DNA of 64,000 nt from Halieaceae bacterium (GTDB lineage Bacteria; Pseudomonadota; Gammaproteobacteria; Pseudomonadales; Halieaceae), in assembly GCA_902631395.1 (NCBI GenBank), contig CACOYM010000005.1, positions 84,412 through 148,411 on the forward strand, written 5' to 3'. The notes under the pieces were generated by a model. It was not told the origin of the DNA. It saw nothing but the letters and a program-made list of their open reading frames with translations, and ran no database searches. The translations under genes were made by a program, and so were the position numbers. Positions 8,892 through 17,554 of this stretch are shown piece after piece. The number at the start of each line of letters is the position of its first letter. Position 1 is the stretch's first letter.

Positions 8892-10085
8892 TCAGCAGTA
8901 TGCAAAAGAGATTTTTATATGGTCGGCCAAATCAGGAGAGGATAGCCTTCCAAGTCCTGCCAGTTGCGCAAATACTTCGGCCAAAAATTCTTGAGGATCG
9001 ATATGACCTGCTTCGGGCGAAAATACTCCGGTTGCCTCTATGTGCCCTTCTGACAGAAATTTAACGCCGCAGGCCAATGGTATGCCGGTCGCCGCGCCCA
9101 TACTTATGCGCGACTCATTGCCGGCTTCTGTCGCTTCACCGACCCAAGACACACCGACAGAAGCCGGTTGAGAATTTTTGCGGCCAACAGCCAAGCCGTA
9201 CATGACAGGAGGCGCTGCGCCATCTGTTTCCTTCGGCGGCAATGTCCTCTGACCCTCAAACCAAGTTAGCAGGCCTGCTGCACGCGACCGGCTGACAAGC
9301 CGCCAATTGACGAGACCTAGAATACCTTTAAGTATCAACGAATCGATGTCGCCGCCATGCGCCAAGTTAATGGCTTCCTGCAATTGCGGATAATTACGGG
9401 GAAAAGTGACGGCCTCAGGATGACCAAAAATGTGCCCAGTGAATGCTGGCAAACCCGGAAATTGCACCGGCACTGGAGCGAGGGGTTTGACCAACTCTGG
9501 CGCACCATTCCGATAGATTTCAACCATACCGGTCATTTGTTCAATGCCATGCAGCATTGCAGCATTGAGCCCCTCCTGTAACGACTGGTCCTCAGGCGTG
9601 GCGCCGCCCAAATCCCAGCCCGTGTATAAAGTCGACACCGAGTCAAGGTTTCGCAAAGCCATCAACGCCAACATATTAGATATGCCAGGACTCGCACCCA
9701 GTCCAACAATGGCGCATATACCGGCGGCTTTGGCTGATGCGTCCAGTTCCAGCATTTTTAGTGTCGGTGCCCAATCATCACAAATGTCGATGTACTGGCA
9801 ATTTGTGTCAATTGCGGCTTGCAATATAGACACGCCAAAACGGTAGAAAGGCCCCGCCGTGTTTACCACTAAATCAGCGTCCGTCATCGCTTCGCGCATC
9901 GCCGTGGTATCACTGATGTCTAACCCGATTGCACTCACTTTGTCGCTCAATTCCGCCACAAATCCTCGGGCACTGTCAGCATTTCGATCTGCAACAACGA
10001 TCCGCTCCACCGTGTCGAAATCTTGCATCGTGGCCACCGCATATCGACCCATCCCGCCACTTCCACCTATTGCTAGAACTCTCAT
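8892..10085 (-). CDS. saccharopine dehydrogenase family protein
   Basis: A 397-residue protein with an N-terminal NAD(P)-binding Rossmann fold (MRVLAIGGSGGMGRYA, then RIVVADRN and DADLVVNTAGPFYRFG) typical of saccharopine dehydrogenase/reductase-like proteins, followed by the CQYIDICDDW and GLGASPGISN segments. Family members reduce or oxidise imine-linked amino acids, but many, including trans-acting enoyl reductases, act on other substrates. No lysine pathway genes are adjacent, so the reaction is open. It is transcribed in the same direction as the flavoprotein at 6946, with 296 uncharacterised bases between them. Confidence 0.78.
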   Translation of the reverse strand: MRVLAIGGSGGMGRYAVATMQDFDTVERIVVADRNADSARGFVAELSDKVSAIGLDISDTTAMREAMTDADLVVNTAGPFYRFGVSILQAAIDTNCQYIDICDDWAPTLKMLELDASAKAAGICAIVGLGASPGISNMLALMALRNLDSVSTLYTGWDLGGATPEDQSLQEGLNAAMLHGIEQMTGMVEIYRNGAPELVKPLAPVPVQFPGLPAFTGHIFGHPEAVTFPRNYPQLQEAINLAHGGDIDSLILKGILGLVNWRLVSRSRAAGLLTWFEGQRTLPPKETDGAAPPVMYGLAVGRKNSQPASVGVSWVGEATEAGNESRISMGAATGIPLACGVKFLSEGHIEATGVFSPEAGHIDPQEFLAEVFAQLAGLGRLSSPDLADHIKISFAYC

Positions 10086-10445
10086 TAAGTTTTTTCCGTT
10101 CGGATATCGCCAATAAGCCTCTATGCCCGCGATTTATGCTGCAACCTGCATGCCAGGACCTCTCATAGCCTTGGCTATGGTCAGAATTTCTAGCTCCCTG
10201 CGCGGCTCTGAGGAACTTTTGTGGAGATCTGTTGAAACTTTGCGGGGCTTTCTAAGCTTTTTAGGTGCACTTAGCGTTTATTAAAGCAAGGTGAATTAAA
10301 TCAGTCACGTAGGCTTTCAATCTTCGCACTCACAATGCAGCAGTGGGGCTCAAAGTCCACCCGTGGCTAACATATTCCATATTCCTTCAACGTCTCAGAC
10401 CCCCAGTTATATCCTAAAACACCCTGAAGTCTTCATTGCGGGGGT
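10086..10445. other. 360-base gap without a gene
   Basis: No convincing coding frame is visible. The stretch contains the degenerate tRNA-Met 3' end copy near 10353-10372, and upstream of it AT-rich sequence that could hold the promoter of the saccharopine-dehydrogenase-like gene. It lies downstream of the bkd operon, whose stop codon is at 10446. Confidence 0.6.
10353..10372 (+). repeat. degenerate copy of the tRNA-Met 3' end (possible old attachment site)
   Basis: Bases 10353-10372 match the last 20 bases of tRNA-Met (6701-6720) at 18 positions, starting with 12 identical bases AAGTCCACCCGT. Weaker similarity extends left to AATGC at 10334, matching 6681 if one base is gapped. Integrative elements often leave such a 3' tRNA copy as the distal attachment site. 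The copy lies in direct orientation 3.65 kb from the gene. No integrase gene was found between the two, so the element would be an old remnant. Confidence 0.5.
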
Positions 10446-11729
10446 TTACTCGATTATCGGGTCCACAAGGCCTAGCCAACCGGAATCCGGCCCTTCTAAA
10501 AGTACCCTCAATTTCTTAATAAACAGGGCAGCCTGGTAGCCATCAATTATTCGGTGGTCGAAGGAAGCTGACACATTCATCATCTTTCGAATAACAATCT
10601 CTCCGTCGAGCACGACTGGACGTTCGATTATTTTATTGGGAGCAAGGATTGCCACTTCTGGATAATTTATGACGGGTGTGGAGGTTATGCCACCTAATAA
10701 TCCAAGACTAGTGATTGTAATGGTGGATCCTTTAAATCTATTAACAGTGGCTCTGTTACTTCTAACTGAATTTGTTATTTCGCTCAGTTCACTTGCACAC
10801 TCCCGCAGACCAAGCCTTTGGGAGTCAAAAATAACGGGCACTAGGAGGCCATGGTCAGTTTGCGTTGCGATGCCTATATGGATCCCTTCGTACATCCGCA
10901 ATGTTTTCTCGCTGTCATCATAACGAGCATTAAAAATCGGAAATTCAGGAAGCAACTCTGCCAGTGCGCGCATGAAGAAAGGCAACAAAGTTACTTTTGT
11001 TTGCTGCTGGGAACTGGAAACGTTCATTCGAGCGCGAGTTGCCTCTAGTTCAGTCAAATCAAATTCTTCAACGTAAGAGAAGTGCGGAATTTTAGTTTTC
11101 GCCTCTGCAACTTTTTCAGCGGTCTTTCCTCGGACACCAGAAATTTTCAGTTCAGTACATTTTCCAAGGTCGATAACCTGCGCTTCCGATGACTCACTAT
11201 CGCGACGTGAAGTGATGTCCTCTAGGTCTCTCGAAGTAATAATGCCCCCGGGGCCAGTTCCATTTATATTTTCTAGAGCTACACCAAGCTCTGAGGCCTG
11301 GCGCCGAATCGCAGGAGCAGCTAAAACTTTTTTCTTGGTATCACTCGACCTTGCTGATTGCTCCAGTTGATCTGACTCACTCAGGGTTTCCTCTGGAGGG
11401 TATGAGTATGAGGAAGCGGCTTTACTGTGCTCGATTGAGGTCTCATTGTTAGAATCAGGCATTGCCTCACTTTTTTTATCGCTATCGCCGTGATCGATAG
11501 AAACAAGCAAACTTCCAACTACGACGACGTCGCCATCTTGAACTTTTACCTCTCTTACGACCCCATTTACCGGCGAGGGAATTTCGATTGTGACTTTTTC
11601 AGTCATTATTTCGATTAAAACCTGGTCCTCAGATACTGATTCACCTGGTTTTACTAAGACAGCTGCAACTTCCGCTTCTACGATGCCCTCTCCGACATCG
11701 CTCAACTTAACTTTATGCTCCTCCCCCAT
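10446..11729 (-). CDS. bkdB: branched-chain keto-acid dehydrogenase E2 (dihydrolipoyl acyltransferase)
   Basis: E2 carries the acyl group on lipoate and transfers it to CoA in the branched-chain 2-oxo acid dehydrogenase complex. The 427-residue protein has an N-terminal lipoyl domain (about 5-78, lipoyl Lys45 in MTEKVTIEI), a charged Ser/Glu linker, a peripheral subunit-binding domain (about 135-170, APAIRRQASELGVALENINGTGPGGIITSRDL), and the catalytic domain ending in SASFDHRIIDG (His392, Asp396). Its ATG is one base after the E1 beta stop. The EKV lipoyl motif and E1 gene pairing favour branched-chain rather than pyruvate substrates. Confidence 0.9.
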   Translation of the reverse strand: MGEEHKVKLSDVGEGIVEAEVAAVLVKPGESVSEDQVLIEIMTEKVTIEIPSPVNGVVREVKVQDGDVVVVGSLLVSIDHGDSDKKSEAMPDSNNETSIEHSKAASSYSYPPEETLSESDQLEQSARSSDTKKKVLAAPAIRRQASELGVALENINGTGPGGIITSRDLEDITSRRDSESSEAQVIDLGKCTELKISGVRGKTAEKVAEAKTKIPHFSYVEEFDLTELEATRARMNVSSSQQQTKVTLLPFFMRALAELLPEFPIFNARYDDSEKTLRMYEGIHIGIATQTDHGLLVPVIFDSQRLGLRECASELSEITNSVRSNRATVNRFKGSTITITSLGLLGGITSTPVINYPEVAILAPNKIIERPVVLDGEIVIRKMMNVSASFDHRIIDGYQAALFIKKLRVLLEGPDSGWLGLVDPIIE

Positions 11730-11730
11730 A

Positions 11731-12735
11731 TTAATGTGCTGCTAGAGATTGGAGAGCAGTGACCACTCTAGCCGGCGAAGGGAAATAATCCCACTCAAAA
11801 GCATGCGGGTAAGGAATATCCCATCCAGCTACTCGCTGGGTCGGCGCCAGCAGGTGATAAAAGCAGCGTTCGGTTATCAGTGCGGACAGCTCTGCCCCAA
11901 AGCCAGCAAATTTCGAGGCCTCGTGCAGTATTAAACACCGTCCAGTTTTCTTGACTGACTCCTCAACAGTGCTGATATCTAGAGGCACGATAGATCTAAG
12001 ATCAATCAGTTCGGCGTCCACTCCGCTCTCTTTGATTCCCGCCTGCGCTACGTGGACCATAGTGCCGTAAGCAAGCACTGTTGCCTCGCTTCCCGAGCGT
12101 ATAATCTGTGCTTTACCCAGCGGCACAGAATAATATCCGGCAGGCACATCGCTGCCATATTGCTCCGACCAAGGTTCCAGAGGCTTATCGTAGTGTCCGT
12201 CAAATGGCCCGTTATAAAGCCGTTTAGGTTCTAAGAAAATGACGGGGTCATCACACTCTATTGCAGAAATTAGCAGTCCCTTGGCGTCGTAGGGGTTTGA
12301 GGGTATGACCGTCTTGAGTCCCGTGACGTGTGCAAAAATTGCTTCTGGTGATTGGCTGTGAGTCTGCCCACCAAATATTCCTCCGCCGTAAGGTGCTCTA
12401 ACGGTGATAGGTGCCTGAAAGTCGTTATTTGAGCGGTATCTCAATCGAGCCGCTTCTGATACCAATTGGTCATAAGCTGGGAGAATGTAATCGGCGAATT
12501 GAATTTCTGCCACTGGCCGAAGTCCTTCTGCAGCCATACCAATCCCAGTAGCGATAATTCCTCCTTCCGACAGCGGTGTATCAAAACAGCGATGTCGACC
12601 ATGTTTTTCCTGTAAACCATCAGTGACTCGAAAAACACCGCCAAAAAATCCAACATCCTCCCCGAATATCAATACGTCGGGGTCTCTCTCCATCATCACA
12701 TCGAGCGCGCTATTTAACGCGTGAACGAGACTCAT
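11731..12735 (-). CDS. bkdA2: branched-chain keto-acid dehydrogenase E1 beta
   Basis: The beta subunit of the thiamine-diphosphate-dependent E1 heterotetramer, which decarboxylates 2-oxo acids from valine, leucine and isoleucine. The 334-residue product has the transketolase pyrimidine domain (VLIFGEDVGFFGGVFRVTDGLQEKHG, then DTPLSEGGIIATGIGMAAEGLRPVAEIQFADYI) and the C-terminal domain (LIDLRSIVPLDISTVEESVKKTGR). ATG 12735 was preferred over an in-frame TTG at 12744. The gene is packed between E1 alpha and E2 in one operon. Confidence 0.92.
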   Translation of the reverse strand: MSLVHALNSALDVMMERDPDVLIFGEDVGFFGGVFRVTDGLQEKHGRHRCFDTPLSEGGIIATGIGMAAEGLRPVAEIQFADYILPAYDQLVSEAARLRYRSNNDFQAPITVRAPYGGGIFGGQTHSQSPEAIFAHVTGLKTVIPSNPYDAKGLLISAIECDDPVIFLEPKRLYNGPFDGHYDKPLEPWSEQYGSDVPAGYYSVPLGKAQIIRSGSEATVLAYGTMVHVAQAGIKESGVDAELIDLRSIVPLDISTVEESVKKTGRCLILHEASKFAGFGAELSALITERCFYHLLAPTQRVAGWDIPYPHAFEWDYFPSPARVVTALQSLAAH

Positions 12736-12744
12736 AGCCACCAA

Positions 12745-13977
12745 TCAAATGCCCAATTCTTTCAATTGTTCAACATTCCGCCAATCAGGCTCGCTAAATA
12801 CCCCATCAAACATACTGGCAACAGGAGGCTTTGATTTGCCCAGTACACCTATCGCCTCCGCTTCCTTAATCGATTCCGAGACCGAACTATGAATCGCTTT
12901 TGTCATTTTTTCGTGCTGATCAGCAGACCACTCACCCGCTTTAATAAGATAGTTTTTCAGCCTATCTATCGGGTCACCCAAAGGCCAACTCGTTGGCTCT
13001 TCTGCTGGCCTATAACGCTTAGGATCATCACTGGATGAATGTGCTCCAGCCCTATAAGTAAAAAATTCTATTAGTGTCGCACCAAAGCCAGCTCGTGCCC
13101 TTTCGGCTGCCCAATCGAGTACCGAAAATACCGCCAGCACATCGTTGCCATCTACACGTATGCCTGGAATACCGTAAGCGATGCCTTTAGCGGCTATGGT
13201 TGTATGCTCGCTAGAGGCGATACCGGAGAATGTTGAAATTGCCCATTGGTTGTTTGTGACTCCTAGAATAACTGGCGCGTTGTATACGCTGGCAAAAGTA
13301 AGAGCCTCGTGAAAAGCGCCCTCGGCGGTGCTGCCATCGCCTATGAATCCTATCGCGATGTCCGGCTTACCTCGATAGGCCTTCGCCATTGCCCAACCAA
13401 CTGAATGACCAAATCTAGTTCCAACATTTCCGGATAGTGAATAAAATCCAAATTCTTTTGCGGAGTACAGCACTGGAAGCTGCTTGCCGGCGAGTGGGTC
13501 CTCGCGATTATTGAAGATCTGATTAACAAGTTTTAAAAGAGGATAATCCCTAGCGATTAGCCAACCGACCTGCCTGTAAGTTGGGAAACACATGTCGCCG
13601 TCTCGCAATGCCAAAGACGGAACAACTCCGAGTGCCTCTTCGCCTCGGCTAGTAAGGAAAAAACTCGTCTTCCCTTGGCGCTGTATTCTGAGCAGTTTTT
13701 CGTCGAAAACTCTGGTTATTGTCATGTACTCGAGAGCCTTCCTATACACAGAGGCGCTCAGTCCAGGTATCCAATCTCCCTCTGCGACATCGTCATCAGT
13801 CAATGTGCGCACAAGGTGGAAGGGTAACTGGCGGAGATTCTCTGACGGTTCGGAGATCTCTGGTTTCGCCACTGGAGCGAATTTGAGGAGTTCAATCTCA
13901 CTAAAGTCGGGAGAATCCCCCGGTCTAGTTTTAGGTTCGGGAACATGCAATCCGTTTTTTTTTGTTTTACGAGACAA
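12745..13977 (-). CDS. bkdA1: branched-chain keto-acid dehydrogenase E1 alpha
   Basis: The alpha subunit holds the thiamine diphosphate site: GDGSTAEGAFHEALTFASVYNAPVILGVTNNQWAIST is the TPP/Mg motif, and YRAGAHSSSDDPKRYR is the phosphorylation-loop region. The 410-residue protein begins with a Lys-rich stretch and then LHVPEPKTRPGDSPDFSE, closely resembling the start of Pseudomonas BkdA1. There is no ATG near this point, so TTG 13977 is taken as the start. It is the first gene of the operon and faces the Lrp-type regulator across an AT-rich control region. It probably serves valine/leucine/isoleucine catabolism. Confidence 0.9.
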   Translation of the reverse strand: MSRKTKKNGLHVPEPKTRPGDSPDFSEIELLKFAPVAKPEISEPSENLRQLPFHLVRTLTDDDVAEGDWIPGLSASVYRKALEYMTITRVFDEKLLRIQRQGKTSFFLTSRGEEALGVVPSLALRDGDMCFPTYRQVGWLIARDYPLLKLVNQIFNNREDPLAGKQLPVLYSAKEFGFYSLSGNVGTRFGHSVGWAMAKAYRGKPDIAIGFIGDGSTAEGAFHEALTFASVYNAPVILGVTNNQWAISTFSGIASSEHTTIAAKGIAYGIPGIRVDGNDVLAVFSVLDWAAERARAGFGATLIEFFTYRAGAHSSSDDPKRYRPAEEPTSWPLGDPIDRLKNYLIKAGEWSADQHEKMTKAIHSSVSESIKEAEAIGVLGKSKPPVASMFDGVFSEPDWRNVEQLKELGI

Positions 13978-14028
13978 TTTATGTTTTCTGCAATTGAGCC
14001 AGTGTTTTCACCACTCAGTTTATACTTG

Positions 14029-14069
14029 AATAAGAAAGATAATTTTCTTATTTTTTACTAAATAAGAAA
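14029..14069. promoter_or_regulatory. Lrp-type operator palindrome between bkd operon and regulator
   Basis: AATAAGAAA (14029-14037) and TTTCTTATT (14044-14052) form a perfect 9-base inverted repeat with a 6-base spacer. AATAAGAAA occurs again at 14061-14069, 32 bases (about three helical turns) from the first. The surrounding 150-base gap is strikingly AT-rich. AT-rich phased sites between an Lrp-family gene and a divergent bkd operon fit BkdR-type control. Binding itself is inferred. Confidence 0.55.
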
Positions 14070-14132
14070 TTAATTTTTTACAAAATAATAAAAATGAAAT
14101 AATATTTCCATTACTTCGATTTTTAGAAAAAT

Positions 14133-14582
14133 ATGGAAGATCACCTCCAAATTTTAAGGCTATATCAACTGCACCCAGATTTATCGCGAGCAGAGTTAGC
14201 AGAGAAGATAGGTATGTCGCACTCTGCCCTTTGGAAGCGCCTAAAAAAACTGGAAGCCTTAGGCTTAATAGAAGGGCGTCAGAATGTCCTTAATCAGGAT
14301 GCCCTCGGCCTAAAAGTAACCGTAATAGCCGAGGTGAAGTTGTCGAAAAATACGACCCAGGTCTTGGGTGAGTTTGAGTCAGCCGTGCGCAAGCACTCAA
14401 AAATACAATCGTGTTACGCCATGAGTGGTGACAGCGACTACTTACTAAAAATTATCGATAAAGACATAAAGAACTATGAAGAGTTTCTTAGGGAAACTTT
14501 GGCAAATCTCCCACACGTGTCCTCGCTTAAATCAAGCTTCGCTTTGAAGTGCGTGAAGAACTCCACAGTTCTGCCAATTTGA
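14133..14582 (+). CDS. bkdR: Lrp/AsnC family regulator of the bkd operon
   Basis: A 149-residue feast/famine regulator: an N-terminal helix-turn-helix (LSRAELAEKIGMSHSALWKRLKKLEALGLIEGRQ, about residues 16-50) and a C-terminal RAM ligand-binding domain (VIAEVKLSKNTTQVLGEFESAVRKHSKIQSCYAMSGDSDYLLKI). It is divergent from bkdA1, as BkdR is in Pseudomonas, where the Lrp homologue activates bkd in response to branched-chain amino acids. That role is inferred from position. The ATG at 14133 has no clear ribosome binding site, and its leader is AT-rich. Confidence 0.85.
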   Translation: MEDHLQILRLYQLHPDLSRAELAEKIGMSHSALWKRLKKLEALGLIEGRQNVLNQDALGLKVTVIAEVKLSKNTTQVLGEFESAVRKHSKIQSCYAMSGDSDYLLKIIDKDIKNYEEFLRETLANLPHVSSLKSSFALKCVKNSTVLPI

Positions 14583-15342
14583 TTGTGCTACGTAACCTCT
14601 AGCGCCTCTCGTCATGCGGGCTAACGGTAGTCAGTGGAGAGTAGATTTCACGTCTACAAAAGCAAACACGCAAATAACATCTCTATTAGAACATCGCATC
14701 TCTCCGCGGACCCCATTAGCGATCTTGATCGGAGCATTTCGCGCCTTGGGAAACAGCCTATACCAGAGCAGTTTTTTATGGCTCAGCCAGGCAGCACACG
14801 TACCTCGCCCTTAGACGATACCAGCGAGCGGCTGGCAGATTCTAAGTCTTCTGCGCCCCACTCTCTCAGTCTTTCATAAGCTAGCATCACGATGCATAGC
14901 ATAGAAATTTAGCCATTCTTGCCGGGTTAGGGTCGGATAGAGTATCAGTGCCCTCGTAAGGAACTTATCACTGCAACGCTCAAGTGAAGGGCGAACTGAC
15001 ACTGTGATTGCGCCAGTATCCAGCCAGTTGCGATCATTAAAAGTCGATAGAGTGACGTCTGCTCACTACCGAGCATGTTGAGTTCCCTCCGCAAGCAATC
15101 ACATAGAGAGCGCACCTGAACTAATCAAATCCAATTTGCGGGGCTGCCTGCGGACGGCGGAAGTAAAAGCAAAGCGACAAATAATGATCGCGTGATTATT
15201 AATTTCTCCCACTTGCTTTTGCGGAATTAAATCTTGAACCTAAACACTACAGTCATGCAGTCTAGAGACACCGTTGCGGAAGTAATAAAAGTGATGTCGC
15301 TGAAGTTCCTGGGGAACAGATTAAAATTCCGGTTCTAAGATA
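14583..15342. other. 760-base gap without a recognisable gene
   Basis: Two short open frames (14614-14814 and 14634-14879) overlap in different frames and show no family motif or ribosome binding site, so no gene is called. The right part holds a nested inverted repeat (15165-15220) and presumably the promoter of the transporter at 15343. The left part could be the remains of a decayed gene, but nothing recognisable was found. Confidence 0.5.
15165..15220. promoter_or_regulatory. nested inverted repeat upstream of the OFA transporter
   Basis: AAAAGCAA (15165-15172) pairs with TTGCTTTT (15213-15220), and inside it AATAAT (15180-15185) pairs with ATTATT (15195-15200) around GATCGCGTG. The centre lies about 150 bases upstream of the transporter start. 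The symmetry suggests a regulator-binding site; no specific regulator can be named. Confidence 0.3.
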
Positions 15343-17034
15343 ATGTCCGAACTGCTATCTAAGGAAAGAATAACAGCACCGCCAGACTACAATCGTTGGC
15401 GTGTTGCAGTTGCGTCAATTGCGATTCACCTTTGCATTGGATCAGTTTATGCGTGGAGCATTTTTAATCCAGCGCTGACAAAGATAAGAGGGGTAGTTGC
15501 CCCGTCAGGTGATGATTGGACCTTAGGCCAAGTGGTATGGATTTTTACAGTCGCAATCGTTTTTCTTGGCCTGGCCGCAGCTTTAGCCGGGAAGTGGCTA
15601 GAGGAAGTAGGCCCTCGAAAAGTCGGTGTGTTAGCTGCTTGTTGCTGGGGTGGGGGCTACATCATTGGTTCACTTGGCATTTACACACATCAACTTTGGT
15701 TAATTTACTTTGGATATGGGGTCATTGGCGGATGTGGACTTGGTTTAGGTTACGTATCGCCGGTCAGCACTCTGATTCGGTGGTTTCCAGATCGTCGTGG
15801 GATGGCCTCTGGTCTCGCGATCATGGGATTTGGCGGGGGCGCGATAATTGGCGCACCGATCAAAGCGAAACTGCTGGAGATATTTTATCGGCAACCTGAT
15901 TTTTTAGGCTCTGTTTCACAAGTTGATGTAGTCACAAGCAATGGCAGGCGATTCGCTGATGTACAGGGCGACAAGATAGAGGTTGTAATCTGGGGTGCCC
16001 AAGGCGTGAAAGATATATCGACGGCCGGATTTGAGGGCGTCTATGTGGTGAACTCGGGCGCTACCGGAGCCGCAGAGACCTTCGCTGTATTGGGGTTGAT
16101 GTATTTGGCCGTGATGTTGGCGGCGGCTTTTTCGTATCGGATACCAGCAGCTGACTGGCAGCCACCAACGTCGGCGCCTGTTCTCCATAAAAAAAACAAT
16201 GACATGATTTCATCAGAGGATGTTCTAATGACAGACGCATTGAGAACACCCCAGTTTTATCAGTTGTGGTTAATGCTTTGCCTAAACGTCACAGCTGGCA
16301 TAGGTGTACTCGGGGTTGCGAAGACCATGATCACAGAAATTTTCGGCTCAAGTCTGCCCTCAGTGGTTGACGCGACCTTTGCTGCCACCTACGTAGTTAT
16401 GATTGGCGTTTTTAATATGGCAGGAAGATTTTTTTGGGCAACCACTTCTGACTTCATTGGAAGGAAGACAACTTACTGGTGCTTTTTCCTCATCGGAATA
16501 GTTTTGTACGTATCGATTCCCATTACAGCGCGTCAGATGACGGTGAACCCATCAATCATTTTTCTCGTCTATTTCTACGCAGCTACAATGATTATTTTTT
16601 CAATGTATGGCGGAGCTTTTGCCACTATCCCTGCCTACTTGGCTGATGTGTTCGGTACGAAGCATGTTGGGGCAATCCACGGTCGGCTTTTGACTGCGTG
16701 GGCGACTGCGGGGGTGTTGGGACCACTGGCAATCACTTCCTTACGCCAAAGTTCTGTGAGTGAGGCGATCCGTAACCTGGCTAGCAGTGTCGATCCCGCA
16801 AAATTTGAGAGTAAGTTTGGAGCGCCAATTTCTCAATTAGAGCTTTTAGTCGAACAAAAAACTGTGACCATTGCTAATCTTCTGAAAATTGCCCCATTGG
16901 ACACAGTGGACCCAACCAGCACCATCTACAATTCAACGATGTATTTGATGGCCGGCCTTTTAGTTATCGCGTTAATCAGTAACGCCCTGATGAGACCAGT
17001 GAGTCCTAGATACCATTCGAATTGGTCGACTTAA
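15343..17034 (+). CDS. OFA-family MFS transporter
   Basis: A 563-residue major facilitator of the oxalate/formate antiporter (OFA) family, an inner-membrane carrier for small carboxylates. Typical segments are RWRVAVASIAIHLCIGSVYAWSIFNPAL (TM1), the Gly-rich GYGVIGGCGLGLGYVSPVSTLIRWFPDRRGMASGLAIMGFGGGAIIG, and FGTKHVGAIHGRLLTAWATAGVLGPL near the C-terminal half. About 90 residues between the halves (roughly 190-300) form a soluble insertion before another TM segment and a loop. The substrate cannot be read from sequence; proximity to the bkd genes is weak evidence for an organic acid. Confidence 0.85.
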   Translation: MSELLSKERITAPPDYNRWRVAVASIAIHLCIGSVYAWSIFNPALTKIRGVVAPSGDDWTLGQVVWIFTVAIVFLGLAAALAGKWLEEVGPRKVGVLAACCWGGGYIIGSLGIYTHQLWLIYFGYGVIGGCGLGLGYVSPVSTLIRWFPDRRGMASGLAIMGFGGGAIIGAPIKAKLLEIFYRQPDFLGSVSQVDVVTSNGRRFADVQGDKIEVVIWGAQGVKDISTAGFEGVYVVNSGATGAAETFAVLGLMYLAVMLAAAFSYRIPAADWQPPTSAPVLHKKNNDMISSEDVLMTDALRTPQFYQLWLMLCLNVTAGIGVLGVAKTMITEIFGSSLPSVVDATFAATYVVMIGVFNMAGRFFWATTSDFIGRKTTYWCFFLIGIVLYVSIPITARQMTVNPSIIFLVYFYAATMIIFSMYGGAFATIPAYLADVFGTKHVGAIHGRLLTAWATAGVLGPLAITSLRQSSVSEAIRNLASSVDPAKFESKFGAPISQLELLVEQKTVTIANLLKIAPLDTVDPTSTIYNSTMYLMAGLLVIALISNALMRPVSPRYHSNWST

Positions 17035-17194
17035 ATACAAATTCTGGTGGGAGTCTGCCTAACATTGACGTGCCATGTTACAGAGTGTGGCTGAAGCATA
17101 CGAAGCTTCCACCTTTCCGCCTGAGTTACTCTCGGCCCTAGGTACAGTGATGCTGCAAATAACATAGCATCGGTAAAAAAATAGGAGGCAAATA

Positions 17195-17554
17195 ATGGCG
17201 CGAGTAGTGGTGGCAGGTATCGTGGAGTTGCCGTCTGACGTTAGAGATGAAGCGCTGATAAAAGGTAAGGAACTCATTGAGGGTGCCTACACAGAAAAAG
17301 GCTGCATTCACTACTTGTGGACAGCTGACCTGAACCATATCGGCCGCATCGTAATCTACGAAGAGTGGGAGAGCGAGGCCGACCTTGAGGCGCACTTGCG
17401 AGGCAAGTGGTACATAAACATGCACAGTCATCTATCGCAGTACAATCTTATCCATGCGGAAACGAATAAGTTCCGTGTCGACCTGAAAGAGCCCGTTTAC
17501 GGGGAGGATGGAGTCGCAACAGGGTTTTTCTCAGACGAGAATAAGAATATTTAG
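17195..17554 (+). CDS. antibiotic biosynthesis monooxygenase (ABM) domain protein
   Basis: A 119-residue protein with the dimeric alpha/beta-barrel ABM fold: VVVAGIVELPSDVRDE, the TEKGCIHYLWTADLNH segment and IVIYEEWESEADLEAHLRGKWY are typical of the putative quinol monooxygenase YgiN-like group. Such small proteins oxidise quinols or aromatic compounds without a metal or flavin, but many have no known function. The ATG is preceded by a strong AGGAGG at the right distance. It lies 160 bases after the OFA transporter on the same strand and may be linked to it. Confidence 0.78.
   Translation: MARVVVAGIVELPSDVRDEALIKGKELIEGAYTEKGCIHYLWTADLNHIGRIVIYEEWESEADLEAHLRGKWYINMHSHLSQYNLIHAETNKFRVDLKEPVYGEDGVATGFFSDENKNI

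Noticed and set aside
10334..10372. A second complete tRNA-Met gene
   Set aside because: Only the 3' end resembles a tRNA. The acceptor 5' strand and D arm are missing and the anticodon region does not fold.
14614..14879. Short proteins in the gap after the bkd regulator
   Set aside because: Two frames overlap each other, neither has a good start context, and their composition does not look coding.
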